Source: Microbacterium sp. LWO12-1.2
GTDB lineage: Bacteria; Actinomycetota; Actinomycetes; Actinomycetales; Microbacteriaceae
Direction of reading: 5' to 3'
Assembly: GCF_040675875.1 (NCBI RefSeq)
Contig: NZ_JBEGII010000001.1
Span: forward strand, 1,798,001 to 1,862,000
Length of the DNA stretch: 64,000 nt
Below the pieces are notes generated by a model. It was not told the origin of the DNA. It searched no databases and saw nothing but the letters and a program-made list of their open reading frames with translations. Below are positions 43,601 through 50,229 of this stretch, piece by piece; position 1 is the first letter of the stretch; each line of letters begins with the position of its first letter. A program made the position numbers and the translations under genes.

Positions 43601-43679
43601 GGGGGTACACCGCCGGCAGCAGTCGCTCATGTTCGAAGCGGCGAATGCGCGCCTGTACGAGTTCGGAGTTGTCGTGCAT
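40659..43679 (-). CDS. Alpha-mannosidase, glycoside hydrolase family 38
   Basis: 1006 residues from ATG 43679; an ATG at 43721 is rejected because it lies inside the promoter. GH38 retaining enzymes cut terminal alpha-mannose with a zinc ion. The N-terminal catalytic domain has [21 protein letters not shown] (zinc His/Asp) and [22 protein letters not shown] with the nucleophile Asp near 338; [30 protein letters not shown] and [25 protein letters not shown] follow. Middle and C-terminal beta domains complete the fold. No signal peptide, so it acts on imported oligosaccharides. It is divergent from no gene but sits just downstream of the ROK repressor gene, with an operator-promoter between them. 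Confidence 0.95.
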   Translation of the reverse strand: [1006 protein letters not shown]

Positions 43680-43712
43680 CACACGCTTCCGGTCGGCGAG
43701 AGGGGATGAGAA

Positions 43713-43743
43713 ATAATACATCGATTGGACTTATCGATGTCAA
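43713..43743 (-). promoter_or_regulatory. Alpha-mannosidase promoter with palindromic operator
   Basis: On the minus strand TTGACA (43738-43743) is followed at 17 nt by TGTATT (43715-43720), or at 19 nt by TATTAT (43713-43718). Between and over them lies the perfect inverted repeat ACATCGAT (43718-43725), 7 nt, ATCGATGT (43733-43740). This is the only near-consensus -35 in the window and is a good candidate site for the ROK protein encoded next door. Confidence 0.75.
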
Positions 43744-43791
43744 GACTTTTCTCGACCGCGTCCGCCCTCCGGCCGAAGTGTCACCGCGCGA

Positions 43792-45024
43792 TCAGGTCTC
43801 CAAGAGCAGGTCGGATGTGCGCGGCGACAGCACAGAGTCCAGGACCACGCACGCGGCTCCCACTGCCCCGACATCGTCGCCCACCACGCTGCCGTCGACC
43901 GGCAGCGTGTGCACGGCGCGCGTCGCACTCAGCCGCTCCAGCTTCGCCGGGATCTCCTGCAGATACACGGGCGCCAACCGGGACCAGAAGGGCCCGCCCA
44001 GCACGACCCTGTCGACATCGAGCATGTTGGTCAGCGCCGCGACGAGCACCGTCATGTGCGCCGCAGCCTGCCGCAGCACCCGTTGCGCTGCCACGTCGCC
44101 CGAGGCCGCGCGATCGCACAGCAGGGTGAACCGCGTGTCGACGGCCTCGGCGTCATTGACCTCCCGATCATCCGGGAAGACGCCGGCGGCCTCGGCCTGC
44201 TCCACGATCGCCTGCGGGGTGCAGACCACCTCCACGCAGCCCCGGTAGCCGCACGTGCACGCCGGGCCGTCGGGGTCGACGATGATGTGGCCGACCTCGC
44301 CGAGGTTCCGCGAACTCCCTCGGACGACTTCACCGTCGCGGGCCAGAGCTGCGCCGATCCCTGTACCGAGGTAGATCAGCACGAACGAGTCGTCCGGAGG
44401 GGCGTGTCCTGTCCACAGCTCGCCCACTGCGGCAGCCGTCGTGTCCTTCTCGAGCGTGACCTCGAACCCCGTGGCCTCGGCGAGCACCGCCCGCAGCGGC
44501 ACGCGGTGCCACCCCGGCAGCTTGGGGGGATCGATCACCGTGCCCTTCTCGGCGTCGAGGGGGCCAGGAGCCGCGACACCGACGCCCGCGATCAGATTCC
44601 GATCGACCCCTGACGCATCGATGAGGGAACCGATCGTCGCCGCCATGGCATCGACGATCTGACGCGGGTCAGCCGCAGGAGTCCGCGTCGTGACGCGCCG
44701 CACCACGGCACCGGTGAGATCGAGCAGCACGAAGGTCATCACGGCGGGATCGAGGTGGACACCGACCGAGTAGCGGCTCTCCGCGATCATGCGCAACGTG
44801 ACGCGGGGCTTTCCCGGGCCGTTGATGGTTCGTCCGGCCTCGGCGATGAGACCGTCGCCGAGGAGACGACGAGTGATGTTCGTGACCGTCTGCGCCGACA
44901 GCCGCGTGGCCTCGACGAGCTCGGTTCTGCTCAGTCCGGTGCCGGACTGACGTATGGCTTCCAGGATCACCGACTGATTGAAGTCGCCCATCCGTGGAAG
45001 GTTGGTCCCGCGACGCATTCCCAT
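43792..45024 (-). CDS. ROK family transcriptional repressor
   Basis: 410 residues from ATG 45024 with GGAGG 8 nt upstream. The winged helix at 14-65 (FNQSVILEAIRQSGTGLSRTELVEATRLSAQTVTNITRRLLGDGLI) is followed by a ROK sugar-kinase-like domain. The zinc motif is CTCGYRGCVEVVC. GEVGHIIVD matches the conserved ExGH. At the place of the kinase catalytic NDxN stretch it reads EKDTTAAAVGE, so kinase activity is doubtful and a sugar-sensing repressor is likely. It lies directly upstream of the alpha-mannosidase gene on the same strand, and the ATCGAT palindrome between them is the probable operator. Confidence 0.9.
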   Translation of the reverse strand: MGMRRGTNLPRMGDFNQSVILEAIRQSGTGLSRTELVEATRLSAQTVTNITRRLLGDGLIAEAGRTINGPGKPRVTLRMIAESRYSVGVHLDPAVMTFVLLDLTGAVVRRVTTRTPAADPRQIVDAMAATIGSLIDASGVDRNLIAGVGVAAPGPLDAEKGTVIDPPKLPGWHRVPLRAVLAEATGFEVTLEKDTTAAAVGELWTGHAPPDDSFVLIYLGTGIGAALARDGEVVRGSSRNLGEVGHIIVDPDGPACTCGYRGCVEVVCTPQAIVEQAEAAGVFPDDREVNDAEAVDTRFTLLCDRAASGDVAAQRVLRQAAAHMTVLVAALTNMLDVDRVVLGGPFWSRLAPVYLQEIPAKLERLSATRAVHTLPVDGSVVGDDVGAVGAACVVLDSVLSPRTSDLLLET

Positions 45025-45198
45025 CGTCCAATCCTCCCTCATCAGGGCCCGAAACGTGTCCCCCAAAATACCTACAGACAACCTTTGATCGACCGAGGAG
45101 ACTAATGGGGACGCTTCGCGTTCGGCTGTTCTCTCTATCCCAGGGTAGATAGACGTAGAACGGCCACCAGCGGTCGGTTTTCGGGTAACTGACCGCAT

Positions 45199-45231
45199 GG
45201 CGAGGGGTGGGCGGCTTCGCCGCCCCTCGCC
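45199..45231 (-). terminator. Terminator of the NarL-type two-component operon
   Basis: GGCGAGGGG (45199-45207), a 4 nt bulge, CGGC, loop TTC, then GCCGCCCCTCGCC: 13 paired bases. It lies about 60 bp past the stop of the kinase-like partner gene. The surrounding 45025-45289 holds the ROK leader and a short inverted repeat TCTATC-N8-GATAGA (45134-45153) of unknown role. Confidence 0.6.
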
Positions 45232-45289
45232 CACTCTGCATCCTCGACTCCGACCTCCTCCCCCGGCCGGAGCCGAGGTGGGCGCGCCG

Positions 45290-46300
45290 TCAGTCGGCCG
45301 CGACCTCGCGCGAGATCTCGTGCCACAGGTCGACCGCGTCATCATCGCGCGATGATCCGGAGCTTGCGCGCCCGACCACCGTCACCGCGACCCGCGGATC
45401 GTTCGACGAGCGGATGATCAGCCTTCCCGCCTGTGCCTTGCGCAGCACCACGGCGAGCTCGTCCCTGATCTCAGCACGACGATCCTCCTCGACGCCGTCG
45501 AGGCCTCCCTCGTCGAAGACCGTCACGATCACGCCGCGTCGCCGCGCATCCTCGATCGCATCACGCACCGCATCGTTGAGCAGATCCGCGCCGCGCAGTT
45601 CATCGCGCAACCGCCCTTCGGCGAGACGCGCCTCCAAGCGCTCGTCGACCGTCAGGCTGCCGCGGGAGGCCACGACACGGCTCAGCACCGGCCCGGCGAC
45701 GGCCAGGGCGAACTGTGTGCGCAGCCGCCTCTCGCGCTGGCGCACCAGTTGGGTCGCGTGCCACGCGGAGACCGCTTGCTGGATCTCCGCCAGCCGCGCG
45801 GTGTCGCGGATCGCCTTGTCCCAGAACAGCACGAGCAGCTGAGCGACCACGACCCACATGATCGAGCCGACCAACCCCAGGTTCAGCGCCACGCCGAATC
45901 CCAGATACCCCGCGGATGTGGCCACGAGGACGGCGACCGTCAGCCATCCGATCAGGAAGCGGCGCCGCACGACGCAGACGATGCCGAACAGACCGAGTGC
46001 GCCGATGTACCAGGTCGCGAACGGCGCTGTGCGGGCCCCCTCGTCCAGCGAGAGTGTGACCAGAGGCGGGATGAAGAGGCACGCCAGCAGGGACAGCAAC
46101 GCCGCCCACAGCGGCATCCGCACCGACACCGCAGAGTCCCAGAGGATCGCGATGAGGACCACGGCCAGGTAGATGGCGATCGCTGACACCATCAGCAGCG
46201 GGGCCGTCGGCTGCACCGTCCACCAGATGGAGCGCGCGACGAAGTAGAGGGCGAACCCCACGGCGAGTGAGGTCGCGACGCTGCGCACGGTGCGGTTCAT
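45290..46300 (-). CDS. Kinase-like membrane partner protein (degenerate sensor), copy 2
   Basis: 336 residues. About six membrane helices (15-170; for example LLMVSAIAIYLAVVLIAILW, PLWAALLSLLACLFIPPLVTL, WYIGALGLFGIVCVV) lead into a helical linker (IQQAVSAWHATQLVRQRERRLRTQ) and a C-terminal domain of about 120 residues. No phosphoacceptor His, N-box or G-box is present. The C-terminal domain shares AEGRLRDELR...ARRRGVIVTVF with the protein at 14743-15726. It overlaps the kinase gene by 4 bp. The gene order regulator-kinase-partner suggests the partner shapes the kinase signal. Function unknown. Confidence 0.75.
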   Translation of the reverse strand: MNRTVRSVATSLAVGFALYFVARSIWWTVQPTAPLLMVSAIAIYLAVVLIAILWDSAVSVRMPLWAALLSLLACLFIPPLVTLSLDEGARTAPFATWYIGALGLFGIVCVVRRRFLIGWLTVAVLVATSAGYLGFGVALNLGLVGSIMWVVVAQLLVLFWDKAIRDTARLAEIQQAVSAWHATQLVRQRERRLRTQFALAVAGPVLSRVVASRGSLTVDERLEARLAEGRLRDELRGADLLNDAVRDAIEDARRRGVIVTVFDEGGLDGVEEDRRAEIRDELAVVLRKAQAGRLIIRSSNDPRVAVTVVGRASSGSSRDDDAVDLWHEISREVAAD

Positions 46301-47526
46301 GAGCGCTCCCAGCCGAGCGTGACCGTGGTTCCCTGCGCGCCGGAGACGATGTCGGCTGTACCTGCGACACCCGCCATACGCGCGAAGATCGACGCGCTGA
46401 TGCCCAGACGATCCGGACCGATCGTGTCGATGTCGAACCCTGGACCTGTGTCGGAGATCGCCACGATGATCCCCTCGTCACCCCGACCCGTTGCGACGAT
46501 GTGGAGCCCGCGACCCTGCGCGTGCGCCACCGCGTTCCCGATCGCCTGTCGTGCCGCCAGCACGAGGGCGCGCGCCACCCGTCCGGGGATCAGGCCGATG
46601 CCACCGCGCTCCTCCACGATCGCGTCGGCGCCGAGCTCCGAGAGCGCACGGCGCAGCTCGATCACGATCTGCGAGATGCCGACGGGCTCGTCGCTGCCCT
46701 CCTGCGCCACCGCAGCCTCGGTGTTGGCCAGCCGGGTCAGCGCCTCGCGTGCCATCGCGACCGCGAGCTCACGGGCGCGTTCGCTCTCTGCCCGCTCCGC
46801 GGCGATGAGCGCGGCCAGGACGCTGTCGTGCATCAGCGCGGACATCGCCACGCGCTCCTCCTCCGCCGCGGCGGCCGCGGCAGCAGAGGCATAGGAAGCG
46901 ACGGCACGCCCGCGCGCATCGTCGACGCCGGCCGCGACGGATCGGAACATCCATCCGAGCGCGACGATGACGACGCCGAGGATCAGCGTGAACGAGACGT
47001 CGAAGGCGGTCGTGATCCAGAAGTCGCGGGAGAAACTTCCCTGCACCAGCCGCACATACCCGTAGATGAACGGCAGCCCGGCCGCCCACGTGATCTGGAG
47101 GCGGATCGGGAAGGCGAGCATGGCCGCGACGACGCAGACGTTGACCAGGAAGAAGATCCAGGGCTGGTCGCCGGCTCCGCCCGGTGGGACGACGATCGGC
47201 CAGGCGACGAGTGCGAGCACGTAGGAGACCGCGAAGGACCCCGCCGCGATGGCGACCCACCGCCCGAGAATGCAGGCCACGAGCATCGCGGCCAGGGGGA
47301 TGAAGACGACGAGGAGCACGATGATCTGCGGCACATCGCCGCGAGAGAACGATCCGACCGCTGCGACGAACGCCTGCGCGCCGAGAGTCGCAGATCCGAT
47401 CGCGACCACCGTCGCGAGGATGCGCTCCATCCGCTTGCCGGTGAAGCGCTCGAACTCGGTCTCCGCGGTGCCAGGAGAAGGAATCTTGCTCCAGGCTTCG
47501 CGGATGTCGAGAGCGTCAGTGGCCAC
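46297..47526 (-). CDS. Sensor histidine kinase, NarL-partner (HPK7) type, copy 2
   Basis: 409 residues from GTG 47526, overlapping the regulator gene by 11 bp. Six membrane helices (about 35-195) are followed by an Ala-rich helix and the phosphoacceptor in SALMHDSVLAALIAAERA (His233), then HATPase_c: N-box ARQAIGNAVAHAQG (Asn331), G1 SDTGPGF (358-364), RLGISASIFARMAG and G2 SGAQGTTVTLGW. HDxVL after the helix is the HisKA_3 pattern. It should phosphorylate the adjacent NarL-type regulator. The stimulus is unknown; the membrane part is the only sensor. Confidence 0.88.
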   Translation of the reverse strand: MATDALDIREAWSKIPSPGTAETEFERFTGKRMERILATVVAIGSATLGAQAFVAAVGSFSRGDVPQIIVLLVVFIPLAAMLVACILGRWVAIAAGSFAVSYVLALVAWPIVVPPGGAGDQPWIFFLVNVCVVAAMLAFPIRLQITWAAGLPFIYGYVRLVQGSFSRDFWITTAFDVSFTLILGVVIVALGWMFRSVAAGVDDARGRAVASYASAAAAAAAEEERVAMSALMHDSVLAALIAAERAESERARELAVAMAREALTRLANTEAAVAQEGSDEPVGISQIVIELRRALSELGADAIVEERGGIGLIPGRVARALVLAARQAIGNAVAHAQGRGLHIVATGRGDEGIIVAISDTGPGFDIDTIGPDRLGISASIFARMAGVAGTADIVSGAQGTTVTLGWERS

Positions 47527-48175
47527 TCGGATCTCCGTCGGTCTCGACGATCCCGTCCTCCATCGCGCGACGCAGCAGGTCGACCTTGGTCGGGGCGGGG
47601 CGCCCCACATCGACGTACTTCACGCGGATGCGGGTGATGTTCTCCTTGGCAGTGGAGTAGGCGACACCGAGCCGCTCGGCCACCGCCTTGAGCGGGAGCC
47701 CGGTGGCGTACAGGCGCAGAACCTCGCGCTCACGGGTCGACAGCTGAGCGTCGCCGAAGTCACGGTCGCCGTCGACGGCGCTCGCCCACTCGACGTTGTT
47801 CAACGCTTCTCCCTGCGCCACCGTGCGGATCGCATCGAGCACGTCGTCGAGTGCCGACGACTTGCTGACCACCCCGGCAGCGCCGGCGGAAAGGGCTTCT
47901 CTGACGGCAGCAGGACGGTCTGCGACGCTGTGGATCACGACGCTCGCGCCGTCGGCGACCAGTGAGGTGACGTTCTCGGTCACAGTGGTGCCATCGCCGA
48001 GCGTGAGGTCGAGCACCACGACCTCCGCAGGTGCCGCACCCGAACTCTTGCGCCAGTCCAGATAGGAGCTGACGGAGCTTCCGGAGAAGACGACGGTCTG
48101 CGAGTCGCGCGCGAACGCGGCCTCAAGGCCGAGACGAACGGACTCGTGATCATCGATGAGGGCGACCGTACTCAT
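47516..48175 (-). CDS. NarL/LuxR-type response regulator
   Basis: 219 residues. The receiver domain has acidic Asp8/Asp9 (ALIDDHESV), phosphoacceptor Asp56 (VVVLDLTL), Ser at VVIHSVAD and Lys at VVSKSSALDD. A LuxR helix-turn-helix follows (LSTREREVLRLYATGLPLKAVAERLGVAYSTAKENITRIRVKY, about 144-187). It is first in a three-gene unit with the kinase and kinase-like partner. A TAGGCT hexamer lies 6 nt before the ATG. Targets are not known; an autoregulatory site is not evident. Confidence 0.93.
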   Translation of the reverse strand: MSTVALIDDHESVRLGLEAAFARDSQTVVFSGSSVSSYLDWRKSSGAAPAEVVVLDLTLGDGTTVTENVTSLVADGASVVIHSVADRPAAVREALSAGAAGVVSKSSALDDVLDAIRTVAQGEALNNVEWASAVDGDRDFGDAQLSTREREVLRLYATGLPLKAVAERLGVAYSTAKENITRIRVKYVDVGRPAPTKVDLLRRAMEDGIVETDGDPSGH

Positions 48176-48181
48176 CCACCC

Positions 48182-48187
48182 AGCCTA
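48182..48187 (-). promoter_or_regulatory. -10 element TAGGCT of the response-regulator operon
   Basis: On the minus strand TAGGCT, 6 nt (GGGTGG), ATG 48175. Confidence 0.55.
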
Positions 48188-48228
48188 GTGAGTCGACAGA
48201 GCCGGGCGAGGATCCCGGTCGCCGCGCG

Positions 48229-49464
48229 TCACCGGGTGAGCAGGGCGACGACCTCGAAGTGGTGCGAATGCGGGAACAGGTCGAAGGAGCGCAGCGTCGT
48301 CACCTTCCATCCCAGACCGCGGAAGGTGCCAAGGTCGCGCGCGAGGGCGACGGGATCGCAGGCGACGTAGGCGATGGCCTCGGGCTCGAGTGCATGCACG
48401 CCCTCGACGACCGCGCGCCCCGCACCGGCACGAGGCGGATCGAGGACCACGGCCCCTGCTCCCGTACGGCCGGCGGCGCTCTGCAGGAAACGGTCGACGC
48501 GAGCGGTCACCGCGGTGGCCTGCAGCGGCGCGAGGTTCGCCGCCGCGTGCTGGGTCGCGCGTTTGCTGGACTCGACAGTGACGACATCCGTGGCCCCGAG
48601 ATCTGCCAGGGTCGCCGCGAACAGGCCGACGCCGCCGTAGAGGTCGTAGTGGGTGCGATCCGGATCGACATGTCCGTCGAGCACGCCGTAGACCGCGCCG
48701 TCGAGGACGGAGGCCGCGCGCGGGTGGACCTGCCAGAACCCGTTCACATCCACCTGGAACCGTCGGTCGCCGACCTGCTCGTACACGACCTCGGGCTCGG
48801 GGCGGCGCCCTCCGCGGTGCACCGGGCGTGCACCGTCCTCATGGCGGATGACACGCACCTCGCCGTCGGCGGGCTCCACGAGATCGATCCGTCCCGCAGC
48901 TCCGCCCCTCAGCGCGAGAGCCGCTTCCGCCACTGCGGGACGGGCGAGCGGGTGCGAACGGACGGGGATGACGCGATGACTCCGGGCAGCGAAGGGGCCG
49001 ACGCGTCCGGCATCGTCCACGTGCAGCGTGACGCGCGTGCGCCACCCCATCCCGTCACCGGATTCGACGGCTTCGACCTCTGGGGCCTCCAGACCGCCCC
49101 CCGCGAAGCGGTCGAACGCCTCCGAGAGCACCTGGCGCTTGAGGGTGCGCTGATGCGCGAGATCGATGTGTCCCAGGTCGGCACCTCCCGGACGCTCGGC
49201 GGGATCGCGCGAGATGTCCGCCTCTGGCCAGATGTGCGCACGGCGATGCGGCGAGGCATCGAGGATCTCGATCGCCTCCGCCCGCCAGAAGCTGCGACTG
49301 TCCGCCGCGTCGTCCTTCGGGTCGATCAGCCGAGCGCGGACGCGCTCGCCCGGGATGGCGTCGGAGACGAACACGACGCGTCCCTCATGGCGGGCGACGA
49401 AGGTCCCACCGTGCGCGATCCCGGTGATGTCGAGTTCGAGCACGTCGGCAGAGGAAGAAGTCAT
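48229..49464 (-). CDS. RumA/TrmA-family RNA (uracil-5-)-methyltransferase
   Basis: 411 residues from ATG 49464. An N-terminal TRAM domain (LELDITGIAHGGTFVARHEGRVVFVSDAIPGERVRARL) precedes a SAM-dependent methyltransferase: HYDLYGGVGLFAATLADLGA (SAM loop), VVLDPPRAGAG and IAYVACDPVALARDLGTF, where Cys is the catalytic nucleophile. It would methylate U in rRNA or tRNA. The four cysteines that bind 4Fe-4S in E. coli RumA are missing; that region reads RPGGADLGHIDLAHQRTLK. Divergent from maf with only 23 bp between start codons. Confidence 0.9.
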   Translation of the reverse strand: MTSSSADVLELDITGIAHGGTFVARHEGRVVFVSDAIPGERVRARLIDPKDDAADSRSFWRAEAIEILDASPHRRAHIWPEADISRDPAERPGGADLGHIDLAHQRTLKRQVLSEAFDRFAGGGLEAPEVEAVESGDGMGWRTRVTLHVDDAGRVGPFAARSHRVIPVRSHPLARPAVAEAALALRGGAAGRIDLVEPADGEVRVIRHEDGARPVHRGGRRPEPEVVYEQVGDRRFQVDVNGFWQVHPRAASVLDGAVYGVLDGHVDPDRTHYDLYGGVGLFAATLADLGATDVVTVESSKRATQHAAANLAPLQATAVTARVDRFLQSAAGRTGAGAVVLDPPRAGAGRAVVEGVHALEPEAIAYVACDPVALARDLGTFRGLGWKVTTLRSFDLFPHSHHFEVVALLTR

Positions 49465-49470
49465 TCTTCG

Positions 49471-49480
49471 AGGATACGGT
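49471..49480. promoter_or_regulatory. Overlapping divergent -10 elements of the methyltransferase gene and maf
   Basis: Minus strand TATCCT (49471-49476), 6 nt, ATG 49464. Plus strand TACGGT (49475-49480), 7 nt, ATG 49488. The two hexamers share two base pairs, so RNA polymerase cannot open both at once. Confidence 0.55.
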
Positions 49481-49487
49481 GGTGCAC

Positions 49488-50144
49488 ATGCGCGTCTGCC
49501 TCGCCTCCACCTCTCCCGCCCGCCTGATGCTGCTGCGACAGGCGGGGATCGAGCCCCTGACCACATCGCCGGACGTGGATGAGGACGCGGTCGCGGCGGC
49601 CGCTGCCGAGTCAGCGGGCGCCGAGCTGCCCCCGGCAGAGCTGGTGCTGCTGCTCGCGCGGGCCAAGGCGGCCGATGTGGCGCGCCGCATCGCCGCGGAG
49701 GACCCGGCGTTCGACGGCATCGTCATCGGTGGCGACTCGATGTTCGCGCTGAACGGGCGCGTATACGGCAAGCCGCACACCGCGGCGGAGGCCACGCGCC
49801 GCTGGCAGGAGATGCGGGGGGCGACAGGGATCCTGCACTCCGGCCACTCGGTCTTCCGGATCACTCCGGGCGCGGCTCCCGTCGAGGCGACGGCGACCGC
49901 CGAGGCCGCCGTGACCTTCGCCGACGACATCAGCGACGCGGAGATCGCAGCCTACGTCGCGTCGGGCGAACCCCTCTATGTCGCGGGAGCGTTCACGGTC
50001 GACAGTCTCGGCGGTGCGTTCATCACGCGTGTCGACGGCGATCCATCCACCGTGGTCGGCATGTCGTTGTCCACGATCCGCCGCCTGGCCGCAGAGCTCG
50101 GCGTGACATGGACCGCGCTCTGGAACATCCCGCAGGCCGACTGA
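49488..50144 (+). CDS. maf: Maf-family nucleotide pyrophosphatase
   Basis: 218 residues from ATG 49488. It hydrolyses (modified) nucleoside triphosphates such as dTTP/UTP. Signature: MRVCLASTSPARLMLLRQAGIE (start) with the SxSPxR phosphate motif, the KAxxVA-type helix LLARAKAADVARR, VIGGDSMFALNGRVYGKP (catalytic Asp), and GEPLYVAGAFTVDSLGGAFITRVDGDPSTVVGMSL near the end. In actinobacteria maf often lies between accD-accE and accA; here it still precedes accA, but accD-accE are about 9 kb away. Confidence 0.95.
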   Translation: MRVCLASTSPARLMLLRQAGIEPLTTSPDVDEDAVAAAAAESAGAELPPAELVLLLARAKAADVARRIAAEDPAFDGIVIGGDSMFALNGRVYGKPHTAAEATRRWQEMRGATGILHSGHSVFRITPGAAPVEATATAEAAVTFADDISDAEIAAYVASGEPLYVAGAFTVDSLGGAFITRVDGDPSTVVGMSLSTIRRLAAELGVTWTALWNIPQAD

Positions 50145-50160
50145 CTCGTAGACTCTGCGC

Positions 50161-50180
50161 GACGTTTCGACGTCTTTCTT
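50161..50180 (+). terminator. Terminator after maf
   Basis: GACGT, loop TTCG, ACGTC, then TTTCTT: a short stem with a UUCG tetraloop and a T-rich tail, 17 bp after the maf stop. Confidence 0.65.
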
Positions 50181-50216
50181 GTGGAGAGTCGTCAATTGGT
50201 TCGGTGGCCTTCTCGC

Positions 50217-50222
50217 TAGGCT
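50217..50222 (+). promoter_or_regulatory. -10 element TAGGCT of accA
   Basis: TAGGCT, 7 nt (GGCAATC), ATG 50230; no ribosome site. Confidence 0.55.
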
Positions 50223-50229
50223 GGCAATC

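Noticed and set aside
40737..43709. 990-codon plus-strand open frame opposite the alpha-mannosidase
   Set aside because: Shadow of a GC-rich gene; the minus-strand frame holds all GH38 motifs.
43680..43721. Earlier ATG (43721) for the alpha-mannosidase
   Set aside because: It lies within the -10 region and the palindromic operator, upstream of the expected transcription start; ATG 43679 has GGAAG in front.
45134..45153. Inverted repeat TCTATC-N8-GATAGA upstream of the ROK gene
   Set aside because: Six-base arms are short and could occur by chance; it does not resemble the ACATCGAT operator, so no function is assigned.
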